DNA from: Clostridia bacterium
GTDB lineage: Bacteria > Bacillota > Clostridia > Christensenellales > Aristaeellaceae
DNA: 64,000 nt
NCBI GenBank assembly: GCA_017509255.1
Contig: JAFWQA010000006.1
Location: 1-64,000, forward strand
Direction: 5' to 3'
Shown here: piece by piece, positions 50,776 to 58,818 of the stretch
Position numbering within the stretch: position 1 is the stretch's first letter
How the letters are laid out: the number at the start of each line of letters is the position of its first letter
The notes under the pieces: model-generated
The model's input: only the letters and a program-made list of their open reading frames with translations
The model's database searches: none
What the model was told of the DNA's origin: nothing
Program-made: the position numbers and the translations under genes

Positions 50776-52524
50776 TTATTTGCTGTACTTGGCGCGCGCG
50801 GTATAGGTCGTATGCAGCAGCTCATGAGCCTTGTGGCTGTTCGGGGAGCCCAGATAGTTGTCATAGGCCGCCTTCACGGAGGGGTTCTCATGGCTCTTGC
50901 GGATCGGCTTGCCGGCATCCTCGTCGTACAGGGCCTTGGCACGGACTGCCTTGGGATCGATCTCCAAACGGGTCTGAGCATCGACGATCGGCTGTCCGCC
51001 GCCGGTGACACAGCCGCCGGGGCAGGCCATGACTTCGATGAACTGATAGGTCTTCTCGCCGTTCTTGATGCTGTCCAGCAGCTTCGCGGCGTTGGCGGTG
51101 CCATGGGCAACAGCAACATTCACGGTCAGGTCGCCAACCTTTACGGCAGCTTCCTTCACACCCTTGATGCCGCGAACCTCGTGGAATTCCACGGGATCCA
51201 GCGTCTTGCCGGTCACCACTTCATACACGGTACGCAGCGCTGCTTCCATAACGCCGCCTGTCGCGCCGAAGATCGTGCCCGCGCCGGAGCTTTCGCCCAG
51301 TACGTTGTCAAAGTCTTCGTCCGGCAGGTTCAGGAAATCGATACCTGCCTGCTTGATCATGTGAGCCAGCTCGCGGGTGGTAATGACCGCGTCCACGTCC
51401 GCCATGCCGTCGTGACCCAATTCGGGCCGCTTGGCTTCGAACTTCTTTGCGGTACAGGGCATCACGGAGATCACGCGGATCTTGTGGGGGTCGATCCCTT
51501 CGCGTTCCGCCCAGTAGCTCTTGATCATGGCGCCTTCCATCTCATGGGGAGACTTGCAGGAGCTCAGGTTCGGAATGAATTCCGGGTAGTAGGTTTCGCA
51601 GAACTTGATCCAGCCGGGGCTGCAAGAGGTGATCATCGGCAGCACGCCGCCGTTCTTCAGGCGGCCCAGCAGCTCGGTGCCTTCCTCCATGATGGTCAGG
51701 TCAGCGCCCCAGTCAACGTCGAATACCTTGGTGAAGCCGAGCCTACGCAGGGCGGCGGCCAGCTTGCCGGTAACGGAGGTTCCGATCGGCATGCCGAATT
51801 CTTCGCCCAGGGCGGCGCGCACGGCGGGAGCCGGCTGTACGACCGTGATGTAATCCGGGTTCGCCAGCATATCCCAGACTTCCTTGGTGCTGTCCTTTTC
51901 GTACAGGGCGCCGGTCGGGCAGGCGGCAATGCACTGTCCGCAGTTGATGCAGGCCACGTCATTCAGGCTCTGTCCCCAGGCGCTCTTGATCTGGGTCTTG
52001 AATCCGCGGTTCACCGGGCCGATAACTCCGACTGCCTGTGTATTGATACAGGCGGCCACACAGCGGCGGCACAGGATGCACTTGTTGTTGTTGCGGACGA
52101 TGGACGGGCTCAGATCGTCGATCTCATACTCGTTCATCTTGCCCTTGAAGGTATCTGTATCCTCCACGCCCAGGTCGATACACATCTGCTGCAGCTCGCA
52201 CTTCTGGTTGCGGGCACATGAGAGGCACTTCTTGTCGTGGTTGCTCAGCAGCAGCTCCAGGTTGACCCTGCGGGCATCGCGGAGCTTGGGAGTGTTGGTC
52301 TTGACGTTCATGCCGTTGGAAACGGGCAGCACGCAGGCCGCGCCGAAGGCACGGGCACCGGTGTCGACCACGCACATGCGGCAGGCGCCGATCTGGTTGA
52401 TGTCCTTGAGATAGCACAGTGTGGGGATCTTGATCCCTGCCTTCTTCGCGGCTTCGAGAACCGTCGTGCCGGCGGGAACTTCCACATTGATGCCGTCAAT
52501 CGTCAGTTTAACGAGATTTTCCAT
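50776..52524 (-). CDS. hndD: [FeFe] hydrogenase catalytic subunit (HndD-like)
   Basis: A 582-residue iron hydrogenase. Order: N-terminal 2Fe-2S domain (CYLKDINQIGACRMC), His-Cys3 cluster site (HDKKCLSCARNQKC), two 4Fe-4S sites (CILCRRCVAAC, CINCGQCIAACP), then the H-cluster motifs TSCSPGWIKFCE, MPCTAKKFEAKRPE and ACPGGCVTGGGQP, and the small-subunit tail. It reduces protons with electrons from the HndC/A subunits in the cytoplasm. Last gene of the operon. Confidence 0.96.
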   Translation of the reverse strand: MENLVKLTIDGINVEVPAGTTVLEAAKKAGIKIPTLCYLKDINQIGACRMCVVDTGARAFGAACVLPVSNGMNVKTNTPKLRDARRVNLELLLSNHDKKCLSCARNQKCELQQMCIDLGVEDTDTFKGKMNEYEIDDLSPSIVRNNNKCILCRRCVAACINTQAVGVIGPVNRGFKTQIKSAWGQSLNDVACINCGQCIAACPTGALYEKDSTKEVWDMLANPDYITVVQPAPAVRAALGEEFGMPIGTSVTGKLAAALRRLGFTKVFDVDWGADLTIMEEGTELLGRLKNGGVLPMITSCSPGWIKFCETYYPEFIPNLSSCKSPHEMEGAMIKSYWAEREGIDPHKIRVISVMPCTAKKFEAKRPELGHDGMADVDAVITTRELAHMIKQAGIDFLNLPDEDFDNVLGESSGAGTIFGATGGVMEAALRTVYEVVTGKTLDPVEFHEVRGIKGVKEAAVKVGDLTVNVAVAHGTANAAKLLDSIKNGEKTYQFIEVMACPGGCVTGGGQPIVDAQTRLEIDPKAVRAKALYDEDAGKPIRKSHENPSVKAAYDNYLGSPNSHKAHELLHTTYTARAKYSK

Positions 52525-52546
52525 GTGTTGTTTCCTCCTGTCACGC

Positions 52547-54343
52547 TTAGTTCTTGATGATGGCGTTGAATTTGCAGTTGGTCATGCACTGTCCGCACTT
52601 GATGCACTTCGTGGTGTCGATCACATGCTTCTGCTTGACCGTGCCGCTGATAGCGTTCACCGGGCAGTTGCGCGCGCACAGGGTGCAGCCGCGGCAGGCA
52701 TCGGTGATCTCGTAGTTCAGCAGGGCCTGGCAGTGATGAGCCGGGCAGCGCTTTTCCCTGATGTGGGCTTCGTACTCATCGCGGAAGAACTTGATTGTGC
52801 TCAGCACGGGGTTCGGAGCCGTCTGGCCCAGACCGCACAGAGCGGAATTCTTGATGTTCTCGGCCAGGTTTTCCAGCTTCTCGATGTCGCCTTCCTCGCC
52901 CTTGCCGTTCACGATGCGTTCCAGGATCTCCAGCATACGGCGGGTACCGATCCGGCAGGGTGTGCACTTGCCGCAGCTCTCGTCGACGGTGAAGTCGAGG
53001 AAGAAGCGGGCGATGTCCACCATACAGTTGTCCTCGTCCAGAACGATCATTCCGCCGGAGCCCATCATGGCGCCAACGCTGGTCAGCGTATCATATTCCA
53101 CGGGGATATCCAGCAGGCTGGCCGGGATGCATCCGCCGCTGGGGCCGCCGGTCTGGACAGCCTTGAACTTCTTGCCGTTCGGGATGCCGCCGCCGATATC
53201 CTCGATGATGGTACGTAGGGGCGTGCCCATCGGGATCTCGACCAGGCCGGTGTTGTTGATCTTGCCGCCCAGCGCGAATACCTTGGTGCCGGTGCTGCGT
53301 TCGGTGCCGATGCTGCGGAACCAGTCAGCGCCCTTCAGGATGATCTGGGGAATATTGCCCAGGGTCTCCACGTTGTTGATGTTGGTCGGGCTCTCAAACA
53401 GGCCCTTGACCGCCGGGAACGGAGGCTTCGGCCGGGGCTCGCCGCGCTTGCCTTCGATGGAGGCCATCAGAGCGGTTTCCTCGCCGCACACGAATGCGCC
53501 GGCGCCCAGACGAATGTGAATGTCAAAGCTGAAGTCAGTGCCGAAGATGTTCTTGCCCAGCAGGCCGTACTCATGGGCCTGCTCGATGGCTTTCTCCAGA
53601 CGCTTGACAGCGATGGGATACTCGGCACGGACGTAGATCCAGCCTTCGTCAGCGCCGATCGCGTAACCGCCGATCGCCATGGCTTCCAGGATCGCGTGCG
53701 GATCGCCTTCCAGCAGGCTGCGGTCCATGAACGCGCCGGGGTCGCCTTCGTCAGCGTTACAGACAAAGTATTTATGCTCCGCCTGGCTGGCACGGGCAAA
53801 CTGCCACTTCTTGCCGGTCGGGAAGCCCGCTCCGCCGCGGCCGCGCAGGCCGGATTTGAGCACTTCGTCAATGACCTGTTCGGGAGTCATCTCGGTCAGC
53901 GCCTTGGCCAGGGCCTGATAGCCGTCAAAGGCGATGTATTCGTCAATGTTTTCCGGATCGATCACGCCGCAGTTCCGCAGTGCCACGCGCATCTGCTGCT
54001 TGTAGAAGCCGACCTCGTTGAGGCTCTTCTGCACGCTGCTCTCATGGGTCTTGTGATCCACGTAGACCAGCCGCTGGACCTTGCGGCCCTTCAGCAGGTG
54101 TTCTCCGACGATCTCATCCACGTCCTCTTCCTTGACGCGGCTGTAGAACGTTCCTTCGGGATAAATAATGACAACCGGGCCCGCTTCGCACAGTCCGAAG
54201 CAACCGGTCCGGACGACCTTGACTTCCTTGTCCAGCCCCTTCTCCGCGATCTGTGCCTCAAAGCGTTCGATCAGCTTTGCAGAGCCGGAAGACGTGCAGC
54301 CGGTACCGCCGCAGACCAATACTTGTGAGCGATAAAAATCCAT
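52547..54343 (-). CDS. hndC: NAD(P)H-oxidising hydrogenase subunit (HndC/NuoF-like)
   Basis: A 598-residue flavoprotein. A thioredoxin-like 2Fe-2S domain (LVCGGTGCTSSGS) at the start, then the NuoF core with NAD/FMN site GRGGAGFPTGKKW and VCNADEGDPGAFMDR, 4Fe-4S site CGKCTPCRIGTRRMLE, and a C-terminal pair of 4Fe-4S ferredoxin motifs (CRGCTLCARNCP, CIKCGQCMTNC). It takes electrons from NAD(P)H, and in bifurcating relatives also from ferredoxin, to hndD. Confidence 0.95.
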   Translation of the reverse strand: MDFYRSQVLVCGGTGCTSSGSAKLIERFEAQIAEKGLDKEVKVVRTGCFGLCEAGPVVIIYPEGTFYSRVKEEDVDEIVGEHLLKGRKVQRLVYVDHKTHESSVQKSLNEVGFYKQQMRVALRNCGVIDPENIDEYIAFDGYQALAKALTEMTPEQVIDEVLKSGLRGRGGAGFPTGKKWQFARASQAEHKYFVCNADEGDPGAFMDRSLLEGDPHAILEAMAIGGYAIGADEGWIYVRAEYPIAVKRLEKAIEQAHEYGLLGKNIFGTDFSFDIHIRLGAGAFVCGEETALMASIEGKRGEPRPKPPFPAVKGLFESPTNINNVETLGNIPQIILKGADWFRSIGTERSTGTKVFALGGKINNTGLVEIPMGTPLRTIIEDIGGGIPNGKKFKAVQTGGPSGGCIPASLLDIPVEYDTLTSVGAMMGSGGMIVLDEDNCMVDIARFFLDFTVDESCGKCTPCRIGTRRMLEILERIVNGKGEEGDIEKLENLAENIKNSALCGLGQTAPNPVLSTIKFFRDEYEAHIREKRCPAHHCQALLNYEITDACRGCTLCARNCPVNAISGTVKQKHVIDTTKCIKCGQCMTNCKFNAIIKN

Positions 54344-54367
54344 GGGTACTCCTCCTCCTGTGTGTTA

Positions 54368-54736
54368 TTAGCCTTCTGCGGCGCCGATGGTGTATTCCTG
54401 CACCGGGTTTCCGTTAACGATGTGCTCGGTCACGATACGGCCGACCATGTCGGGATTGACCTTGACGTAAGTCACCTTTTCCTGTCCGGGCAGGATCACG
54501 TCCACCATGGGCTCATAGCGGCACATGCCGATACAGCCGGTCTGGCTCACGGTCACATGCTGCAGGTTGCGGTTTTTGATCTCGTCCATAAAGGCGAGCA
54601 TGACGGGACGGGCGCCGGCGGCGATGCCGCAGGTAGCCATACCGATCACAACACGCGCGGCGTTCTCGTCCTTGCGCATGTTGATGCTTTCCAGAGTCTT
54701 TTGCCGGATTGCCTGAAGATCAGCCAGGGATTTCAT
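54368..54736 (-). CDS. hndB: 2Fe-2S thioredoxin-like hydrogenase subunit (HndB-like)
   Basis: A 122-residue small ferredoxin. Cluster ligands are seen in MATCGIAAGARP and TGCIGMCRYEP. It relays electrons within the complex. ATG 54736 follows GGAGG; the frame is open further but would run into the ATPase-like gene. It overlaps that gene by 4 bp. Confidence 0.9.
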   Translation of the reverse strand: MKSLADLQAIRQKTLESINMRKDENAARVVIGMATCGIAAGARPVMLAFMDEIKNRNLQHVTVSQTGCIGMCRYEPMVDVILPGQEKVTYVKVNPDMVGRIVTEHIVNGNPVQEYTIGAAEG

Positions 54737-55290
54737 ATCAATGCACCTCCAAATATAGGATCGATTTCTTCTTTCAGAGCATCCCGCAGCCATTCCGCTA
54801 CGGAAGGCTCGTTCAGGGGGATGTCGCTTCCCAGCACCGTTCTGACCTCTCTCGTATCGAATCGGCACTCGCCCTTCGGCGTGCGGCCTTCAAATACGAA
54901 TTCCGGGTGGAGCGGATTGGTCAGCATCAGGGTAAGCAGTGTGCCGGGCAGATCGCCCAGCGGCAGGCAGTCGATATTCCGGGTATTCAGGGTGACTCTG
55001 AGCAGTGTCCCCTTCCCGACCTCGCTTTCCAGGGAAAGCGTTCCGCCTGTCTTTTCAGCGTTTTCCTTCATCATGGGGATCCCCAGCCCGACCTTGCGTG
55101 TCGTCCGGGTCGTTGCGAACGGACTGGTCACTCTTTCGAGCAGCTCGGGGCTCATGCCCTTTCCGTCATCCTCGATCTCCATGGTCAGCCAGCCGGCTTC
55201 GTCTTCCGTCAGTCGGACGGTTACCGTCGCTGCTCCGGCAGAGATACTGTTCTGCGCCAGGTCCAGCAGATGAAGGCTCAAATCGCGCAC
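54733..55290 (-). CDS. HATPase-domain ATP-binding protein in the hydrogenase operon
   Basis: A 185-residue soluble protein. Residues 1-105 are a GHKL/histidine-kinase ATPase domain with N box (HLLDLAQNSI), DDGKGM and GLGIPMMKENAEKTGG. There is no phospho-accepting domain and no partner response regulator. A C-terminal 80 residues are unrelated to kinases and hold no known motif. Similar genes sit in many clostridial hydrogenase operons; the role is unknown. GTG start after AGGAGGAAGCACT. Confidence 0.85.
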   Translation of the reverse strand: MRDLSLHLLDLAQNSISAGAATVTVRLTEDEAGWLTMEIEDDGKGMSPELLERVTSPFATTRTTRKVGLGIPMMKENAEKTGGTLSLESEVGKGTLLRVTLNTRNIDCLPLGDLPGTLLTLMLTNPLHPEFVFEGRTPKGECRFDTREVRTVLGSDIPLNEPSVAEWLRDALKEEIDPIFGGALI

Positions 55291-55311
55291 AGTGCTTCCT
55301 CCTGATCGGGA

Positions 55312-55782
55312 TCAGGCACGGTACTTGGCAATGATACCGGGTACCTGGTCGGGCGTCAGCCGGCCGTAAACCTCTTCATTAATCATCATAACGGGAGCTA
55401 GGCCGCAGGCACCCAGGCAGCGGGTCGCGTTCAGCGTGAATTTCCCGTCCTTCGTAGTGCGGCCGACCTCGACCTCGAGCACCTTGCTCAGCTCGTCCAT
55501 GATCTTCTGGCTGCCCTTTACGTAGCACGCGGTGCCCAGGCAGACGCCGATCACATTTTCACCCTTGGCTTCCAGAGAGAACTGGCTGTAGAAGGTCGCC
55601 ACGCCGTAAACCTCGCTCAGCGTGGTTCCGAGTCCGTCCGCAATCATCTCCTGAACATCCTGCGGAACGTATCCGAAAATGTTCTGAGCTTCCTGCAGCA
55701 CGGGCATTACAGCGCCGCGCTCGCCCTTGTGCTTGGCGATCGCTTCCTGCAGCTTTGCATACTTTTCCTTGTTGTCAGGCAT
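55312..55782 (-). CDS. hndA: NuoE-like hydrogenase subunit (HndA-like)
   Basis: A 156-residue NuoE-type protein: helical N-terminus (GAVMPVLQEAQNIFGYVPQ), VATFYSQFS, and the 2Fe-2S ligands in CLGTACYVKGS and CLGACGLAP. First gene of the operon. ATG 55782 is chosen; GGGGG lies 11 nt before it and GTG at 55791 is an alternative. Confidence 0.93.
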   Translation of the reverse strand: MPDNKEKYAKLQEAIAKHKGERGAVMPVLQEAQNIFGYVPQDVQEMIADGLGTTLSEVYGVATFYSQFSLEAKGENVIGVCLGTACYVKGSQKIMDELSKVLEVEVGRTTKDGKFTLNATRCLGACGLAPVMMINEEVYGRLTPDQVPGIIAKYRA

Positions 55783-55876
55783 AAAGTCCACAACCCCCTT
55801 GTAATTATTGAGGCACATGTAAAAGCAAATATGCTTGCACATTTACAAATCATATTATCATAAACAAAAAGAATTG

Positions 55877-55888
55877 AAAAGCGCTTTT
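55877..55888. promoter_or_regulatory. AAAAGCGCTTTT palindrome (cre-like core)
   Basis: Perfect 12-bp palindrome upstream of the hydrogenase operon. The inner AAAGCGCTTT equals the core of the CcpA site, but the outer TG...CA pair is shifted, so a true cre is uncertain. It overlaps the Rex-like site by two bases. Confidence 0.35.
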
Positions 55889-55904
55889 GATCATTTTTTA
55901 ACAA
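55887..55904. promoter_or_regulatory. Rex-like redox operator
   Basis: TTGATCA-TTTT-TTAACAA. The right half equals the Rex half-site, and the left half differs in two of seven bases from TTGTTAA. It lies 105 bp upstream of hndA. Rex represses NADH-linked fermentation and hydrogenase genes in Clostridia. Confidence 0.6.
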
Positions 55905-56120
55905 AGGTTTTTATCCGGCTTTGTTAGTCTCGGCTAACTATTAAAAGAGGTTTTTACAATTTTTTGATCCGGAAAACATGCTGGTTTATTCTTTGGCTAT
56001 CGGCCTTTTGGGCCCATCCTCTTCCCCCTTTTTCCATCCGGCCATTCCGAGTTTGTCTTTTTTTGTATTATTCCCTCCCTTTTCAGTGGGTGTAAAAGTT
56101 TTTTCCGCTCCAAAAAAGAA
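55905..56120. other. Intergenic region between hydrogenase operon and pfkA
   Basis: No gene seen. It includes GTTAG-TCTCGG-CTAAC (55923-55938), a small inverted repeat, and pyrimidine-rich DNA. The short frame at 55978-56163 has no ribosome site and odd composition. Confidence 0.5.
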
Positions 56121-56150
56121 TTGTTTCTTCTTTGTATTCCATGATATAAT
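56121..56150 (+). promoter_or_regulatory. pfkA promoter
   Basis: TTGTTT (56121-56126), 18 nt, TATAAT (56145-56150), with extended TGA directly before the -10. Confidence 0.8.
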
Positions 56151-56195
56151 TTCTTATCAATAATAATGAAGTGAATAATGAAAGGAGCTTGGGAC

Positions 56196-57266
56196 ATGAA
56201 AAGAAGGATCGGTATTCTGACGAGCGGCGGCGACTGTCCCGGTTTGAACGCGGCGATCCGCGGCGTAGCCCGCGCGGCATATGAAATGTTCGATGCGGAG
56301 ATCATCGGTATACATGACGGCTATCGCGGCCTGATTGAAAGAGACTTTTCCCTGATGACCAGAAGCCAGTTTTCCGGCATCCTGACGCTGGGCGGCACGA
56401 TTCTCGGCACCAGCCGCACGCCCTTCCGCAACATGCGCGTCATCGGTGAGGATAATGTGGATAAGGTCGCCGCCATGAAGAAAACCTATAAGGAGCTGAA
56501 TCTGGACTGCCTGATCACACTCGGCGGCAACGGCACGCACAAAACGGCGAACCTGCTCAGTGAAGAGGGGCTGAACGTTATCGGGCTGCCCAAAACCATT
56601 GACAATGACATTTTCGGCACCGACTTCACCTTCGGCTTTCATACCGCGAACGACATCGCCACCGAGGTTATTGACCGGATCCACTCCACCGCCGCGAGCC
56701 ACGGCCGCTGCATGGTCATTGAGATCATGGGCAACAAGGCCGGCTGGCTGACGCTTTATTCCGGAGTCGCCGGCGGCGCCGATGCCATCCTGATACCCGA
56801 GATTCCCTATGATATCAATAAAGTGGCCGAGGTCGTCCAGCGCCGTGCTGAAAACAACAAGGCCTTCACGATCATCGCTGTGGCTGAGGGCGCCATGGAC
56901 AAAGCCGAAGCCAAGCTGAAAAAGAAGGAGCGGGAAGCCCGCCGCGCCGCGGAGCACTTCTCCGCCAGCGCCTATGTGGCAAAACAGCTGACGGAGCTGG
57001 TCGGTGTGGAGGCGCGCAGCGTTGTCCCCGGGCACATTCAGCGGGGCGGTACGCCGAGCGCCTATGACCGTGTTCTCTCCACACAGTTCGGCGTCCATGC
57101 CGCCAAACTGATCCGGGATGGCATCTTCGGCGTGACGGTCGCCCTGAAGGGGAACGAGATCACCCACAACCCCCTCAGCGAGGTCGCCGGCGTCGCGAAG
57201 CTTGTTCCGCCGGATCACCAGCTGGTCACCACCGCCAAATCCATCGGCATTATCTTCGGTGACTGA
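56196..57266 (+). CDS. pfkA: 6-phosphofructokinase
   Basis: A 356-residue PFK. GGDCPGLNAAIRG at 11-23, GTSRTPFRN, GGNGT at 110-114 and PKTIDNDIFG at 132-141. The catalytic Asp lies in TIDND. At the site equivalent to E. coli Gly124 there is Lys, the mark of PPi-type or mixed enzymes, while the residue equal to Gly104 remains Gly, as in ATP enzymes. Phosphate donor is therefore uncertain. ATG 56196 follows AAAGGAGC; ATG 56178 lacks a good site. Confidence 0.93.
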   Translation: MKRRIGILTSGGDCPGLNAAIRGVARAAYEMFDAEIIGIHDGYRGLIERDFSLMTRSQFSGILTLGGTILGTSRTPFRNMRVIGEDNVDKVAAMKKTYKELNLDCLITLGGNGTHKTANLLSEEGLNVIGLPKTIDNDIFGTDFTFGFHTANDIATEVIDRIHSTAASHGRCMVIEIMGNKAGWLTLYSGVAGGADAILIPEIPYDINKVAEVVQRRAENNKAFTIIAVAEGAMDKAEAKLKKKEREARRAAEHFSASAYVAKQLTELVGVEARSVVPGHIQRGGTPSAYDRVLSTQFGVHAAKLIRDGIFGVTVALKGNEITHNPLSEVAGVAKLVPPDHQLVTTAKSIGIIFGD

Positions 57267-57282
57267 TTCCGCCGGTAAAGGC

Positions 57283-57317
57283 AGGAGCATCCCCGCTTCG
57301 GGATGCTCCTTTTTTTG
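57283..57317 (+). terminator. pfkA terminator
   Basis: AGGAGCATCCC / GGGATGCTCCT hairpin followed by a run of seven T. Confidence 0.92.
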
Positions 57318-57323
57318 TGTTGA

Positions 57324-58637
57324 TCATTTTTTCTTCCAGATGGTTTTCTGAAAAGTCGGTCCGTCCATCGGGCAGTACTCCCTGGCTTCCGTCAGGACCG
57401 GGTCGTGGTCGCTGCCCACGGCATGCAGCTCATTGATTTCATCTATCTCCGCTTTTCTCAGGGGAGGCGCGCAGTAAGGGCATCTGGTCAGCGAAGCGTA
57501 GGGCTCTGTATCCAGCTCTCCGTAACGGATGGGCTCCAGCCGTGTCTTTAAGGTTTTTCCGTAGCAGTAGCAGGTTTCCTGGGAATGGTAGTATTCCATT
57601 TTTCCCGGATGGTAATACACTTTGGAATCGTCCGCCGGATAAGGGATCTGGCGTCCCTGCCAGTCTTCCCACAGGAGCAGGCGCGTGTTTTTTGCGTGAT
57701 GATCGTAGATCCACTGCATGTTGATGCCCTCGGGCGTCATCTTTCGCTGCACGCGGATGCAGCCGTGGCTGGCCCTGGTACCCAGTGCTTCCTCCTGCTT
57801 CCTGTAGCCCGCGTCCGTCCTGGAATAAACGTAGGGTACTTCATGCAGCAGGTCTCCGGAATTGAACCGCAGGGCGATGCGGCAGGTCATATTGTCGCTT
57901 TTGAAATCTCCAACGCGAGTCGTAAGCAGGAATTCTCCGGAGCGTGTCTCGTTATACGGCTGTCTTGCATTGCTCAGGCCGGTGGAGACCAGCAGTGTGG
58001 AAAACAACTTTCCTTCCCGGAAAATGTACATCCTCTGGGTCAGCTTGTCGATCACAAAGCCGATCTTCTGGTTGGGCTTGACCTCCTTGAGGTATTTGGT
58101 CTGAACATACCCCTGGATCAGCACGTTCCAGTTGACGACCTTGCTGTCATGAAAGGAGGACGAATAGCACTCGATCAGGCTCCAGTCCTTCTCCCTTTCC
58201 AGCACGTGGACCCCCTGGGTCTCGCAGGTCACGACGCCCACGCCCTCGCTGTCCAGGCTCTTTTCCGCTCGGACCGTGATCTGCGTTCTCTCGGCGCGCT
58301 TGAAATTCCCGCTCAGCACCGTAATGGGCTGCGTCAGCACCTGCCACACGGCAGCTTCATCCGTAATGTCCATTGGCAGCGTCCAGTAATTCAGCGTGGG
58401 GTCCTGGCCCTCGTACGGGCTTCCCCACTGAGGAGTAAAGGACTGATAGCTCAGCAGCACGGCGTTTCCGGAGATATCTTCCGCCGGGAATGCGATATCG
58501 TCTTCCCCATCAAGCTCGATATATTCAACGACTTCATCAATCTCCGGTTCTTCTTCTGCGAATACGGGAAGCTGTAAAGCCGTCAGCAGCACACAAAACA
58601 GCAGCAGTATCCCCGTTCGGGTCCCTGTCCGTTTCAC
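57324..58637 (-). CDS. L,D-transpeptidase (YkuD) with SH3-like region
   Basis: A 437-residue exported enzyme (signal: TGILLLFCVLLTALQLPVFA). Residues 105-185 look like an SH3-type domain; the YkuD domain begins at about 190 (KIGFVIDKLTQRMYIF) and carries the active site ASHGCIRVQ (His291, Cys293). A C-terminal part with CYCYGKTL and CPYCAPPL adds four Cys. It cross-links peptidoglycan 3-3 or anchors proteins. The GTG start at 58637 follows AAGGTGG; the frame is open to 59009 but no signal peptide fits there. Confidence 0.92.
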   Translation of the reverse strand: MKRTGTRTGILLLFCVLLTALQLPVFAEEEPEIDEVVEYIELDGEDDIAFPAEDISGNAVLLSYQSFTPQWGSPYEGQDPTLNYWTLPMDITDEAAVWQVLTQPITVLSGNFKRAERTQITVRAEKSLDSEGVGVVTCETQGVHVLEREKDWSLIECYSSSFHDSKVVNWNVLIQGYVQTKYLKEVKPNQKIGFVIDKLTQRMYIFREGKLFSTLLVSTGLSNARQPYNETRSGEFLLTTRVGDFKSDNMTCRIALRFNSGDLLHEVPYVYSRTDAGYRKQEEALGTRASHGCIRVQRKMTPEGINMQWIYDHHAKNTRLLLWEDWQGRQIPYPADDSKVYYHPGKMEYYHSQETCYCYGKTLKTRLEPIRYGELDTEPYASLTRCPYCAPPLRKAEIDEINELHAVGSDHDPVLTEAREYCPMDGPTFQKTIWKKK

Positions 58638-58679
58638 CGTGCCCACCTTCTTTCCCTGTCGGTTCCTGTTGTCATCATA

Positions 58680-58708
58680 AATATATCGGAAAACCTTCTC
58701 CGTTTCAA
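58680..58708 (-). promoter_or_regulatory. L,D-transpeptidase promoter
   Basis: TTGAAA (58708-58703), 17 nt, TATATT (58685-58680). Confidence 0.75.
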
Positions 58709-58761
58709 GCCTGTCTCCCGCTGTTTTCGTTTTCAGCGGTTCTCCTTCATCATTGCCCCGT

Positions 58762-58790
58762 TTGTAATTCTTCCTGATCCGTGTTAAAAT
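58762..58790 (+). promoter_or_regulatory. Promoter of the radical SAM operon
   Basis: TTGTAA (58762-58767), 17 nt, TAAAAT (58785-58790), 28 bp before the ATG at 58819. Confidence 0.8.
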
Positions 58791-58818
58791 TCTCGCAGAA
58801 ATGACGGGAGGCTGACGC

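Noticed and set aside
50812-52221. 469-codon plus-strand frame
   Set aside because: Antisense to hndD, with shadow-type His/Gly/Ala composition.
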